From contig KV424079.1 of assembly GCA_001632435.1 (NCBI GenBank), positions 1-64,000 on the forward strand: DNA of 64,000 nt. The letters run 5' to 3'. The notes under the pieces were generated by a model. It was not told the DNA's origin, did no database searches, and worked only from the letters and a program-made list of their open reading frames with translations. The position numbers and the translations under genes are program-made. This document shows, one piece after another, positions 12,563 to 24,867 of the stretch. The DNA is from Calocera cornea HHB12733. Lineage: Eukaryota; Basidiomycota; Dacrymycetes; Dacrymycetales; Dacrymycetaceae. Numbering within the stretch: the stretch's first letter is position 1; each line of letters begins with the position of its first letter.

Positions 12563-14777
12563 ATGGCCTCCAACCCTCCCCCGCCCGAGTACACTCTCTC
12601 GTCGAGCGCACCACACGACGCCACCCCGCCGCCGTGCGAGGAGGAGTCACCGGCCGAGCAGCTCCAGGTCCTCATCACTCCTGCTCAGAGCGCGACGGAC
12701 TTCCAGAATGGCGCGCTGGGCGTTGAGGGTGAGCACGCGACTATCGAGGGAGAGGTGCAGATCAAGGGCGCGAGGGAGGGGGCGTGGCAGAGAGTGTGAG
12801 TGCGCATATATGCGCCTTGTCGGAGACGCTCATGGGTGTGACAGCTCGATTACGTTCCAGACTGTGGAGACCTCGCCGGATCAGACGGTAGAGCTCGGCA
12901 GCCTCACCCAGCATCTGTACATCAGAGCGCCGGCCTCGGCGTCCTCCTCCACGAGCACCATCCCGCCTCTGCCTAGCTCGTTGCCATTCGCCATCCCCCT
13001 GCAGCCCGACACGCCCGAATGCGTGCACACGCCCTCCTCTGCCCTCACGCACTACCTGCTCGTCCAGCTCCTCCCGACCGACCCCTCATCCCCGCAGTTC
13101 GAGCGCAAGATCCCCGTCCACCTCCGGCGCTACTCCACGCCCAGCGCGCCAGTCCTGCTCACCCTCCCGCACGAACTCAAGATCAACGACCCTGTTCCCG
13201 TTTACATCCAGCTCCCCCGCCTCGAGTTCCGCGTCGGCGAGCCAATGCCCGTATACATCACCGTGCCCCCACCGGACCGGCAGCGCCTGAGCCGCACCGG
13301 CCTCAGGCTGCGCAACGTCAAGGCCGAGCTCGTGCGTGTCGTCTCCCTGACCGGCAAGAACGGGGACACAACGCCGAAATCAGAACGGGAGAACCCGCGG
13401 GGCGAGGGCAGCAGCACGGCGTATAAGCCGCAGTTCAGCGACAAGAAGCGCGCGGGGAAGGACGGTTGGCCGTTCTTTGGCTCTGGATCCAGCAGCACGG
13501 ACGGGACGACGCACACAACCGTCATGTCGCGGAGCGGGGCGGCGTGCAGGTTCCACTCGAGCAGGCCTGTGAGGGTTAGGCTCGTGCTGCATCCGTTTGC
13601 CCTTAGTGCCGAAGTCACCACCTCTGGCCGACAGCCGCTCGGTGCCACGCACGACCCGAGAGAGGCCGAAGGCTGCGCTACTATCACGCAGACGACGCTG
13701 CTGCACTCGGTCTCGTTCTACCTCATGATCCGTATCGGGTTTATCGCCACTACGGGCACAGACAGAGGGGAGGTGAGCATCGAGCAAACCCTGCCGATTA
13801 CCATGGTGCCTGGTCTGGCGCCAGTCGAGGAAGACGTCACCGCCAGCCAGTACAGCAAGAAGCACGACCGCCCGCCGTCGCGCACGTACCGGTACGACGA
13901 GGCGGCGCCCTCTGGCTCCGGGCCGGAAGAAGTGGACGCTGGTGCACCGCCGTTGTTCAACGAGGTCGACCCTGCGCCCGCAGAGCACGAGCTCTCCACA
14001 CCCGACGCCTCTGCGCCTCCACCCTTCTTCGCAGACCTGCCGAGTACATCGCACCCTCCTAGCTTCCTGGAAGCCCAGGCGCAGTCGAGCTACTCTGTAG
14101 GCCCTAGCACGAGCGCAGCAGGCATGAACATCGCCGAGTGGTCGACGGCTGATCCGGGCCAGAGTATCCTGCGCATCCCCGGCGAGGGCGAGCAGTTCGG
14201 CTTCGCTTACGAAGACATCTATGACGGATTCGGTGATGGGTCGCGCACTCCGCCGCCCCCTCTGTCGACGGCTGAATCGGAGGAACCGCCGCCCCCGCCA
14301 CCGGAGATCGTACTCTCGGACGAAGATGTCTCGGTGGGCGAGTTCACCCAGCTCTTGAATCAGACCGCGCAGAGACTGCAGGCGATGATCGACACCGCCA
14401 ACGGGGTCGAGGCGCCCCCTCCCCCGCCAGCTATGGACGACCCGATGGACCCACCGCCGGCGATCGACGACGCTTTCCGCCCTGTCATGCCCGCTCAGCA
14501 TCGGCCTCATGCCGCTGCTCCCCGGCCTGACCACACCATTGTGGAGGAGACGGCGACTCCGGCGACTCCGCCTCCGCCTCACGAGGACGCCCCGCTCGCT
14601 AGTGTTAGGCCGTCCACGAGCGCAGCCGCTCCCCCGCCGTACCTCGTCCAGCCTCCTGCCCAGCCGGCGGGCGCTCACCCGCACAGGCGGTCGCTGCTGA
14701 ATACGGACCAGCAGGACGGGCATGGGCCGCCTCCGTACTCCGACTTTGCGGGAGGGCCACCGGCGCCGCCGATCTAG
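12563..14777 (+). CDS. arrestin-like protein with PPxY motifs (Rsp5 adaptor type)
   Basis: Two exons (12563-12795, 12845-14777) encode 721 residues; the ATG at 12563 begins MASNPPPPEYTL. The first ~420 residues are beta-rich with arrestin-like strands (VPVYIQLPRLEFRVGEPM, MPVYITVPPPD, LPITMVPGL); the last ~300 are disordered and Pro/Glu-rich. Three PPxY motifs, PPEY (7-10), PPPY (674-677) and PPPY (706-709), are the ligands that alpha-arrestins use to recruit the WW domains of the Rsp5/NEDD4 ubiquitin ligase, so the likely job is directing ubiquitination of plasma-membrane transporters. The arrestin assignment rests on pattern plus PPxY and is less certain than the motifs. A related gene lies at 61.4-63.0 kb. 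Confidence 0.7.
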
Positions 14778-14970
14778 TGGCATGTGTAGATATCTGTTCG
14801 GGTTGTAGCGAAGTAGTAAATGGACATAATTTTCCAGAATGAACGAATTGCACAGCGAATTATGATATATTTCTCAGCGATACAGCCAATACACGGTAAC
14901 AGGACATCAGCATCGTTAGTCGCCGCATCGCTCGCATAAATAAGACTCAGTGCCCGGTAAGAAAATGTAC

Positions 14971-17900
14971 TCAGCGGTTCCTCTTGCCCTCGGAAGCCCA
15001 CCGCGAAACCTCGACAATGACAGCTTCGTCCACACCTTTGATGTGCGACAGCAGCTGCAGCAGGTCGTCCCTGACGAATACACCTGGCTCGTCACCCTCG
15101 CCCCTGTCTCCGAAGCTGAGATCATCCTTGGAGCCAAAGGGCAGGATCTTGGACGCGGTGAAGCTGTCCTGTTTGTCAACGATTATGCCCAGTGTCTCGA
15201 TGAGACGCCGACACTGGACGCTGAACGGATTCTTGTCCCACTCGGCAGCGATGGGTTGACCATTGGTAGTGCGGATCTGGCGCTCGATGAGGCCCCGTAG
15301 GAGTTTGCGGTAGCTGATGTCCTTGCGCATCCTCGCCTTCAAGCTGGCTGGTGCCAGGAAGGCGACGCTGTACAAGCAGAGGGTGATCCGCTCCGAGTAG
15401 GCTAGCCATTCCAGATGATTCGGGAGCCTGAACATCGCCAAATCGCCTTCAGAGATGGGGAGCATACGGCAGAGGCCGTCGAAGAAAGTCCACAATTGCG
15501 TGGCAGAGAAGGATGACATGACGGCCCGGTTCTCGTCGGTGATCATCATGCGTGATAGCGCTTCGAGCGCGTGATCTGCAGTGGGAGGCGGCTTGTAGTA
15601 CGCTTCTGGCTGCATGCCTTGGGGTCGCGGGATGAGGTAGTGCACGCATGCCTTGGAAGGTCCGACGGTATTGGTCGGATCAACGACGAAGGAGGTGGCG
15701 ACGGTAAAGAGCGCATGGCAAACATGCAGCGGATTTGCGGCAAGCTTGATATCCGTGCCGATATTGGCGAGGATGAGCATGACCTGCTTGCGCACCTCGA
15801 TGAGGTCCGAAAGGGTGAAGAACGACACCAGCGGCTTGAACTCGTTCTCGTCCTCGAATGCGCACAACTTTGCCAGGATCTCGAGGAAGCGGCCCCACCC
15901 GGAAATGTACTTCTGGTTCGCATCCAGCAGGGTGAAGTTCGAGAAGAGGTTGAGGATAACCTTGATAACACCGGCGGGCTTTGCGAGAGGGTCCTTGTCC
16001 GCCTCGTCTTCGCCCCAGAGCTCGTCCTCGGGCGGAGGGAGCAGATCTAGCTCAGAGGCGCGCTTGCACAGTTGATGGTGCGTCACGATCTTCTCGGCGC
16101 TGATGCCGGCTGTCGCATTCTTCCGGAAGGTAGCGTCCGCCGTGGCCTCGTTATCGGGGAAGGCGGTGTCTTCCAGCACATCCAGGAGAACGGGCACGAG
16201 ATCCTCGGTGTTCTTGAGCAGGAATCCTTCCGGCAGCGCCTGCGGGTGCTTGTCGAGGAGCGAGAGGAAGGACAGGATGGTGAGGGCGTAGCTGAGTTCG
16301 AGAGCCAGGCCTGAGCGCAGCGACATGACGATGCGCTCGATGTCGACGGTGCCGAGCTCGTCGAGGGACCTGATGCCCCGACGGCTCTTCATCGCCGCGA
16401 GCTCCGTCTCGATCAGGAGGATGTTGCGCCCTCCGTGCAGGTCAAAGTCCTTCCGCCAGGGGATGTACTCGATCTTCTTGCGCGGCACGGGCGGCATGGC
16501 CGCCATCTGCGCGGCGAGGACGATGGCGGGCATGCCGTCCTGCGCTGGCTGGCCGGCTTGCTGGGACGGCATTCCCGGGGCGGGTGCGTGCGGTGCGTGC
16601 ACACCGTTCGTGTGCCCGTTCTGCTGGGGGACGCTATCCGGATGCGGCATAGCCTGAGCAACCGCAACGTCAGCGAGGTTTGCAACCTGCGCAACGACGC
16701 CGTTGGGCACGACCTGTGCCGGCAGCTGGTCGTTCTGCGTCGCGTTCGATCAGCTCTCGTCCATCAGTAAAAGCCAGAGCACGTACCGCCGCACTCTTCT
16801 CCTCGCCGTCCTCGCTCCGCGCCTTCTTCCCCTCCCGATCGCCCTCCTCCCCAGGAGCGTCGGCGCTCCCCCTCCGTCTCTTCTTCCCTTCCTCAGGACT
16901 CGCCTCTTTATCCTTGTCCTTATCCTTATCCTTGTCCTTGTTCCCGTCCTTCTTCTTCGCCTGCGCAGGGCTCTTCTGCGGGCTCCCGCTCCTCCTGCCC
17001 GCCCCGGGCAGAACTGCCGCCGGCTGCGGCTGCCCAAGGCTGATAGTAGGCCGCGTCGGTGTCCCGCCCTGCTGCCTCGCCCCCCCGCGCTGCAAGTTCG
17101 GCGGCAAATGGAGGGTGAACGCCTTCCCGCCGGGTAGCCCAGCAGCCCCAGCAGAAGGGGGGCTGCCCTGCCCCCCAGGGGCCCCAGGGGCGGGCGCGGC
17201 GGAAGAAGAAGCGGCCTCGCGGTTCGCGGCGGCCGCTTGGAGGGCGGCGAACTGTTGTGCTTGGGCGGCGGGGTCGACCGAGGTCTTGCGCTGCTGCTGT
17301 TGCTGCTGCTGGGTCGGGGCGGCCTTGTTCTCCTCCTGCTGCTCCTCCGCCTTCTGCTGCTGCTGCTGGCCCCCCTGTGCCTGCTGCGCCTGCCCCTGCT
17401 GCGCCGCCCCACCCCCCCCAACCTGCGTCTGCAGCCTCTGCTGCTGCGCCCTAATAGCCGTCTCGAGCGGGCCGATGACCTGCGCATGCCAGTACTTGAG
17501 CACCTGCGCGCCCGATTCCGTGCGCGGGCCCTGGTCCGTGCGCAGCTCGACGCGCGCGGGGATGTGGAACATCTCTGAGAGCCGCGGCCAGAAGTCGTCT
17601 TTCTGCAAAAACACGAAGTCCCCAGAGTGGGTAAATGTTAGCGCTTCTGTGGGGAGGAGGGAGGGAGGAGACGCACCCCCTGGCTCATCTGCTGCAGCCT
17701 GCTTGCCCAATAATACAGTTTGAACGCCTCGACCTCCGCGCCGCCGAGCAGGAAAACGCCGGGCCGCCCCGCGAAATCGAGGTGGCGCCAGCGGCTCGTC
17801 GCGGGCTCGTACCCGCCGGCGCCCTGGGGTGCGCCGAGGAAGGCGGGCGGGAGGGGGTGCTTGAGGTGCGCGTGGATGCCCGCGAGCTGGCGCAGGAAGG

Positions 17901-18171
17901 ACTGGGCCTGGGCGGCTGCTTGCAGCGCTTGCGCGGCGTGCGCGGGTTGCGGCGGGGGGAGGCGCGGCTGGAGGGACGGGGGGAGGCCGGGTTGCGGTTG
18001 CGGTTGCGGTTGCAGGGAGGGCGGCTGGCCGGGCGCGGAGGGGAGCGTCAGCGGCAGGCCCTGCGCTGGGGTCGGCTGCTGCTGGGCTTGCTGCTGGGCA
18101 TGTTGAGCATGTTGCGCCTGTTGGGCGTGTTGCGCCTGCTGCTGAGCATGCTGAGCTTGCGCCTGCTGGGC

Positions 18172-18204
<33 letters not shown>

Positions 18205-19334
18205 TTGGGCATGTTGCTGCTGTTGTTGCGCTTGCTGAGCGTGCTGCTGCGGCGTCTGCTGCTGTCCAGGCTGTTGCTGACCCGGTTGCGCTTGCTGTTG
18301 CCCCGCCTGCTGCCCCTGCTGCTGCATATGCAGCCCCGCCCCACTCATAGGGCGCATCATCCCGCCCATGCCCATGCCCATGCCCATGCCCGCCATGCCC
18401 GCCATGCCACCCACGCCGCCCATGCCGCCCATCGCCTGCATGCCCGCAGCGCCAGCGCCCGGAAGGCCCTGCATCCCCTGCATGTTCATGCCGCCCATCG
18501 CGCCCATCGCCTGCATGCCAGGCATACCAGGCAAGCCCATCCCTGCCTGCTGCATGCCCGCCATCCCCAGCCCCGCGTGCCCCCCCAGCCCCTGCACATT
18601 CGCATTCGCATTCGCATTCGCATTCACCTGCGCCTGCGCATCCCGAGCATTCTGCATCGCCTGCAAGTTCTGGATCGCCTGCATGTTCTGCAGACTCTGC
18701 AGGCTCTGCAGGTTCGCCATCATCCCACTTCCCCCTGGCCCTCCTGCGCCCGGGCCCCCAGCACCAGCACCAGCACCAGCGCCCATCATCCCGGGGTTCT
18801 GCATGCCCATCCCCTGCATGCCGGGCATCCCTTGCAGACCCTGCATGCCCACGAGTCCAGCCATGTTCGGCACGCCTGGCATGCCCGGCTGTTGTTGTTG
18901 TTGCTGCTGCTGCTGCTGCTGTTGTTGTTGACGCGCCGCGTTCATAGCGGCAATCTGCCTCGACAGCAGGCTCCCGTCCATGCCCCCCTGCCCCTGCCCA
19001 GTACCCGCCGCCCCCACCCCGCCAGCCGCAGCCAGCCCTTGTAGACCCGGCATGGACATCCCGAGGTTCTGCATCATCGCCGCTGGGTTAGGCGCCGGCG
19101 TGGCGCTAGCGCTCGGGTTCGCATTCCCATTCGGGTTCGCATTGGCATTGGCATTGGCATTGGAGTTCGCATTAGGGTTCTGGTTGAGCCCCAGGGCAGA
19201 GTTCGGGTTCGTATTTGGGTGCGGGGGGGAGGGGCGGAGGGAGGAGGCGCTGCCTGGTGCGGGGGTTGAGGAGGGTGCGAAGGCGGACATGTGCTGGTTG
19301 AACGGGTACTGTTGCTGGCCGGGCTGCTGCTGTC

Positions 19335-19377
<43 letters not shown>

Positions 19378-19578
19378 AGGCTGGTGTTGGTGTTGGTGTG
19401 CCATGAGCCCCTGCTGCTGTGCGAGCATTGCCATCTGCTGCTGGAGGACGCGGGGGTTGTGCCTGAGGTACTCCATGACCTCCTGCAGCCCCTGGCCCGA
19501 GGCGTGCATCATGCCCTGTATGACCTGGGACTGGAGGGCTTGCATCTGCTGCGTGTGGGTGAGGGAGGCGTGCGACAT
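14971..19578 (-). CDS. SWI1: SWI/SNF subunit Swi1/Sol1 (ARID1-type)
   Basis: Three exons (19578-17677, 17602-16787, 16734-14971) give 1493 residues. Residues 1-~540 are extremely low in complexity: runs of Gln, Gln/Ala/His repeats, Gly-Met-rich repeats (GMQGLQGMPGMQGMG-like) and Asn-Ala repeats (NANANANAN). An ARID-like domain follows, interrupted by intron 1: VEAFKLYYWASRL ... GKDDFWPRLSEMF ... VLKYWHAQVI (about 610-690). After a second Gln/Lys-rich linker comes a conserved C-terminal helical (armadillo-like) region beginning with KKIEYIPWRKDFDLHGGRN, VDIERIVMSLRSG and onward, as in Swi1/BAF250 proteins. The product would be the ARID subunit of the SWI/SNF nucleosome remodeller. The Gln-rich N-terminus resembles the prion-forming region of yeast Swi1. 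CAG/CAA length should be checked in reads because such tracts misassemble. Confidence 0.85.
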
Positions 19579-20071
19579 GGTGGAGGGTGGGGTGGGGGTG
19601 AGGTGGGGTGAGGTGAGGTAGGTGAGGTGAGGTGAGGTCGAGGGAGGGTCGAGGAAGGCGCTAATGGCGAGTCGTGTTGTTGGCAGAGCGCTCCTGTCCC
19701 GCCCCCCATCAGCGATCCCCGCACAAGACGGGCGCCTAAGCTCACCTCAGTCCCCCAATAAACTCCACACCGTCGCTGATCGCGTCGGCTTCGAATCCAA
19801 CTCACAGGCGCTCGGCACACAAAGCCGCAGGCCCTGACCGTCAAGGTGGCGAGTCACGAGGGCTGAGTCGTTGCGCGGGAACACGGAGGCTGTTTGATCC
19901 CGGCCGGGAAGCGCCCACTGGACGGAAGCGGCTCGGCTCCGGGCCAACTGGGGTTGGGTTCGACCGGTGACTAGGGCTCGTGTAGCGAGTCTCTGCTTTC
20001 AATTCAATGTCCTCCCAGCGCATACACGTGGATTCTGTCAATTCCCAACTGCCTGAGTGGTGTACCTCTCC
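19579..20071. other. promoter region of the Swi1 gene
   Basis: About 490 bases between the start of the minus-strand Swi1 gene and the stop of monooxygenase A. It begins with short GGTGAGGT-type repeats at 19588-19640. No gene is seen. Confidence 0.5.
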
Positions 20072-21671
20072 TCACACCTCGCTCTCCCCCTCATACGGCC
20101 CCCTCACAGCCTCGAGCACGACTTGCATCGACGTCGTTCCAAACCCCTCGCGGAGCATCTTGTCCCTCCTCGCGCACGCCTCCCGGTCGCACATCACCCT
20201 CGACTGCCCCTCGCGCGTAGCCTGCTCGACGGCCTTGCTCACCCGCGGGTAGCGCAGCTGCTCGTACGCCCTGAAGGCGCGCTCGACGCTCTCGATATCC
20301 GGCGGCTGCGGCTGGGAGGCAGGAGCGTACAGCTTGAGCAGCCGCGCGAGGTGGTAGCAGTCTTCCATCGACTTGCCCTGCGTATCAGCCACCGCCTCGC
20401 TACGATACCGCGATGCTCGTGCTCACCTGGTTCGCCCCCTGCCCGAGGTACGGCGCCGTCGGGTGCGCCGCGTCGCCCACGAGCACGACCCGTCCCTTGT
20501 GCCAGCTCTCCGGTATCGGTCGGAGGTACATGCCGAACTGCGCTCGCGGTCCCCGCGCGTAATCAGCGTCCCCACGCTCCCAGCAGCCGGGCCCAGCAAG
20601 CGCTGCGCAAGAGTGCACGCACCTTCACCGCCTCCCGCACATTCCCCAGCACCTCCCGCGGCTCGCCCCCCCACCCCCACAGCGGCAGCGCCCTGACCAG
20701 CCGCGCCACCTCCTCCTGCGAAGCGTGCCTCCAGTCCTCCCGCACCTCCTCCTCCTCAGGCACGGGGATCGTGCACCCCCACGCGAGCTTGTCCTCCCCC
20801 ACGCGCACGGCGAACATGTGCCCGCCTTGGCCGAAGATCTGCCGGCCCCAGGTCGCGTCTAGCCCGGGCGGGAGGGAGGATGTTCCGGCCACCTGTGCGG
20901 GTGCTTGGGTCAGCCTGGGTGGGCATTGCCCGAACCCATGGACGGGGGGAAGAAGGCGTACGGCTGCAATCCCCGTGTACTCCGGGTCGACCCTGCCGAA
21001 GAGCGAGTCCCTGACCACGCTATTGAGCCCGTCGCACCCGACGAGCATCTCCCCCGCGTCCTCGCCCCCATCCTCAAACATCGCGCGCACGCCTGTCTCA
21101 TCCTGGCTGACCCGCACGCACCGCCTCCCGAAGCGCACCGGGATCCCGCGCTCCCTTGCCGAATCAGCTAGCAGCCTAGCGTACGCCGGCCGGTCAACAC
21201 TCCACATCATCGGCCACCCGAGCTCGCGCTGCACTTTCTCCCCCATGCTCGCGTCCTCGAACAGCACCTCCCCCGCGCCAGAGAGATAGGAGGTGTACCG
21301 GATCTTCAGCATGGGCTTGCCGAGCGCTTCGGCGGCCTTGTCGAGCCCCAGGATCCGGAGGACTTTGAACCTATCACAGATCATGGTCGGCAACAGGCTG
21401 GGTAAGTCCGATTTCTCCTGAATGCAGCGGAAGGGGAAAGGAAGGCGGAACGGGTAGGAGGACGCACGTCTGCGGGCTCAGCTGCAGGGTCACCCCGCCC
21501 TGCGTGGTCTGCTGCCGCTCGTAGATGACGGGCTGGTGCCCCAGGTGCTGCAGGAGCATGGCCAGTACCGGCCCTGACGCAGATGTCGGTCATGTTCCGG
21601 GCGGGCCCCACCCAAGGGGGACGGGCAGGGGACGCACCGGCGATACCGCACCCGATTATGATGATTTTCAT
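20072..21671 (-). CDS. FAD-dependent monooxygenase, copy A (most divergent)
   Basis: Six exons (21671-21638, 21573-21468, 21370-20962, 20892-20623, 20537-20427, 20377-20072) give 411 residues. The enzyme type is a group A flavoprotein hydroxylase (PF01494, salicylate-hydroxylase-like) that would add one oxygen atom using FAD and NAD(P)H. Motifs: the FAD-binding IIGCGIAGPVLAML at the N-terminus, the DG motif LVGCDGLNSVVRD, and the GD motif VLVGDAAHPTAPYLGQGANQ. Exon sizes 34/106/409/270/111/306 differ from the other copies. The C-terminal exon has GKSMEDCYHLARLL where the others have S/A-(S/T)-E-D-x-YHLVR. Intron 3 is a multiple of three and was recognised only by homology. Nearest the Swi1 gene and the most diverged member of the array. 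Confidence 0.88.
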
Positions 21672-22509
21672 TGCGGTGGACTGAGGGAATGGTGTCAAGG
21701 CGGTCTTGGGTTCAGGTACTAGTGGTTGTAGTGGCACTACGAGTCTGTGCGGAACGTGGGACATGTAGCGTTATTTGTACCTTGCTCTACTTCCTCGTGA
21801 CCCGTGGAGAACGGGGGGACGACCCCGCCTTGACGCCGGACTCCATAGCATCTCCCTTGTCAGTCCGATTCCCCATCGGCCTCCTTACCTCACCTCCATG
21901 CAAGCGCGGAAAAACGGCAGCGTTCCCTCCAAGGGCACGCGCTGCTCGAGCGCCAGACGCTTATGGTAAACGGGTTACGCGGCGGGGGGGACGGAGGAGT
22001 CATGTCTCGGGCCGTTCGCCGGTGGAAGGGTCGGTTGGGAACGGGTCCGGGAGGGTCGTTTTCGGGTGTACACGGTTGATGTTGGTCGCAGCAGATCTTC
22101 CCGGTTGGCTTGTGCCCATCAAAAGAAAAGAAAACCCAACGACAGGCTCCGGGTCGCCGCGGACTCTCCGTAAGCAACTGGGATAGGAAGCATGACTTCG
22201 ACGTTTAGCTAAGGACGATGACTAATGCCTTTGGTGCTTCGATTCTCGGCTCGCGTTTCCTCCATCTCTCTTTCAGATCTCACCTTCTCAGCTGCATAGC
22301 CTTTGGAACATCTCTAGCATCAGTTGCTGAGCGTCACCTTCCGGCTGGTTGGGCTGAGTTTCATTACGCCCACGACATGGTCTAAGTACTTTGCGGCGTC
22401 TTCTAGAACTGGAAATCTCTCATTTGTATTCTTCGCTCAATTGGAACTACTAATAGTGTTCTATCGGGGAATACTACGGTATTGATCCGCTATTCGTTCG
22501 CCGAGCTGA
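21672..22509. other. spacer between monooxygenases A and B
   Basis: About 840 bases: the promoter of copy A and the 3' flank of copy B. No clear TATA box is seen for copy A. Open frames here are short and unconvincing. Confidence 0.45.
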
Positions 22510-23959
22510 TCAAATCTCGCTCTCGCCCGTAAAAGGACCTTGCAGCATCTCCATCATGAGCTTCCAGACATCGCTATTCAGCCCTTTAGCCCGCATCTCG
22601 TCCCTCGCCTTGATCGCCTCGTCGCTCAGGACTTTGCGATTCTCCGTCTCGCGCCTCGACTGCTCCACGACCTTGGTCGCCTTGGGCAGCCGGATCGCGG
22701 TGTATTCCTTGAAGGCCTTGTCGAGGCTGTCATCGGTGAGAGGTGCATGCTGTACGAGGACTCGGACGAGATGGTAGACGTCTTCGGTGGACTGGAACAA
22801 GTGTTATCCAATGAGTTACATGAGGAAGTCCTGAACATACCACGTTGGCTCCTTGTCCAAGGAACGGCGTAATCGGATGCGCGGCATCGCCAAGCAAGAC
22901 CACACGCCCTTTGTGCCAAACCTGTGGAACCGGCCGCAAATACAAGCCGAACTGGCACAGTATAAGATGGGTGAAACCGATATGCACAAATGCACTCACC
23001 TTAATGACACTCTCCGAAGCGTTGATGATTTTGCCCGTATCTCCCTCCCACTTCGAAGCAGGGAGCGAGCCGAGCATCTCGCTCACTTGAGTCGGTTGAG
23101 CCGTCCTCCAGTCTTCGAGCATCTCCGCTTCTTCGGGTACGCTCACCGCCCAGAAGTATTTGTCTTCCGCCGTCGGCATGCATATGAAGTGACAGCCGTT
23201 TCCAGAGACTTGGTTCGTCGTAAGGGGGCGGGTCGGATGGAGCTCTTCGGTGTATGGGGTGAATCCGCCGATCTAGACTTGTTTAGCAAACGGTTGCATC
23301 GAACCGCGATCGACTTACTGCAACAAGTCCGGTGTACTCCGCCGGGGTTGGCCCGAACAAAGCATCCCTAACCTTGCTGTGAATCCCATCGCAGCCCACG
23401 AGCAGATCGCCCTCGACAGAGGTCCCATCCTCGAAGTTAGCCGTGACCTTCTCTCCCACCTGCTTCAGGTCGACAAACTTCTTCCCCCAATGAATAGGGA
23501 TTCCGCGCGCGACCATCTTGTCGGCCAGCCACTGGCAGAGCTTGGAACGCAGTGTGATGGAGCTCGGCCAGCCCGTCATCTTGCGTACGGTGGACTGCGA
23601 ATCGACATCCTGCAGGACCTTGCCGGTGATCTGCGAGCGATGCACCATGCGCTCGCTTTGCACACCGAGGGACATGGCTTCTTCGGCCAAACCCATGATG
23701 TTCAGCACTTTGAAGCTGGATCATGCTATCAGCGCTCGAGATCCGCTGGGATAGAGCCGAGGCTTACCCTTGGGCACTCAAGCTCACAGCCAAGCCGCTC
23801 GACGGGATCGAGTTGTGCCTTTCATATACAACAGGCTCGAACCCCTTGTGCTTAAGCAACAGAGCCAGAAGCGGACCTGGAGGACGTCATGGGGGGATCA
23901 GGGTCTATTTGTGAACCCGACGTACCTCCGATGCCAGCACCGATTATTATGATCTTCAT
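22510..23959 (-). CDS. FAD-dependent monooxygenase, copy B
   Basis: Six exons (23959-23926, 23876-23768, 23715-23319, 23272-23000, 22951-22841, 22791-22510), sizes 34/109/397/273/111/282, give 401 residues. FAD motif IIIIGAGIGGPLLALLLKH (glycines 7, 9, 12), DG motif VGCDGIHSKVRDALFG (Asp157), GD motif LLGDAAHPITPFLGQGAN (292-293), and the family C-terminus MLQGPFTGESEI. Introns of 46-52 nt fall at the same places and phases as in copies D, E, F, G and I. One change: the usual GANQ before intron 5 is GANV. The substrate is unknown; group A enzymes of this kind hydroxylate aromatic or polyketide-like compounds. Confidence 0.92.
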
Positions 23960-24048
23960 GGTGAGCTAGGGTTCACTAGTCGGTCAGGATTGCAATCGCG
24001 ACTGAGTATGTACAGCGCGGCAGACAAGAACCAAGCCGCAAGCGTGAC

Positions 24049-24054
24049 TTTATA
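24049..24054 (-). promoter_or_regulatory. TATA box of copy B
   Basis: Reads TATAAA on the minus strand, 90 bases before the ATG at 23959. The other array members have an equivalent box at a similar distance. Confidence 0.55.
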
Positions 24055-24487
24055 GGTGAGAAGTCGTTCGAAGCACGAGGCGGTGTTCAGGAGAAGGTGA
24101 GGTGTGCGCATGCTCCGGCCCCATCGCTCTTCACGGTTGTGTCTTAGCCAAGCAGAAGTGATTCGGCGGTTACAGACAGTTCTGTGATGTTAGGGATCAA
24201 AGCAGCAGCCGAGGAAGGTTTGAAGTAAGCGCACTCCATGTCTTCTTCGGCCATGACGAGGTTGTCGCGCGGAGGAAAGAGGAGTCACGCTTTGATGAAC
24301 TTCAGCGGAGCCATTTAGAACCTCACGGCCTCGCAGTACGCACATGTGAAAGTCAACCATTGCAACTCAGCAGCCCTCTAAACGACCATCGACATTCCTT
24401 TACTTCATATTGCCGGAACGTAATGCAAAATGACACGCAACCCAACGGTTTCTCGAGGGCAAAGTATAATTCATAATTATCCCGGGT
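24055..24487. other. spacer upstream of copy B
   Basis: About 430 bases with no gene seen; contains the remaining upstream region of copy B and the 3' flank of the relic at 24488. Confidence 0.4.
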
Positions 24488-24790
24488 TCAGATCTCGCTG
24501 CCGCCCGTGGGGAAAGGACCCATCATCATCTCCATCATGACCTTCCAAGTCTCGCTATCCAGTCCCTTCTCGCGCATAGCACCCTTCTCCTTCAACGCGC
24601 CTTCATCCATCAGAAACCGGTATTCGACCTCGACGGCTTTTAGGGCCCAATCTCGAAGCCAGCAGCGGTGAGAACGCTTCCCACGGACGGCCGTACTTTG
24701 GTATGCGGCAGTGCGCGTACCGACTCCGAGGAGAGGGCTGAGCAAGAATAGAATGAAGAGCGCAGTGGGAAGAAAGAACATAAATCGCAT
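24488..24790 (-). pseudogene. monooxygenase C-terminal relic (copy C) in a 100-codon chimeric frame
   Basis: Codons from 24649 to the TGA at 24488 match the last ~54 residues of the array enzymes: EVEYRFLMDEGALKEKG ... GLDSETWKVMMEMMMGPF, ending GGSEI. No exon for the FAD-binding, DG or GD regions is found upstream, so this is a truncated gene. The same frame stays open upstream to an ATG at 24790 and begins MRFMFFLPTALFILFLLSP, a hydrophobic, signal-peptide-like stretch without relation to the family. Either a decayed copy with a chance open frame, or a small chimeric secreted peptide of 100 residues. I favour the relic. Confidence 0.7.
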
Positions 24791-24867
24791 TTGTCAGAAA
24801 GCAAGATTGAGTGGAGTTCGTCAGTGTTTGCCTGTATTGACGTAAGCAGCGGCGAGTAATCAATATC

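Noticed and set aside
13380..14783. 467-codon minus-strand frame opposite the first arrestin-like gene
   Set aside because: Arg-rich shadow of a GC-rich coding strand; no motifs.
18901..19378. Regular short repeats that could resemble a CRISPR array
   Set aside because: They are trinucleotide and hexanucleotide coding repeats without unique spacers, in a eukaryotic gene.
16680..19612. Long plus-strand frames (Leu, Cys, Ala or Met runs) opposite the Swi1 gene
   Set aside because: They are the complement of CAG/CAA and Gly-Met repeats in Swi1.
20893..20961. Extra 23 residues (RLLPPVHGF...) inside copy A as coding sequence
   Set aside because: The segment has GTACGC and CGCACAG ends and sits exactly where the other copies have intron 3.
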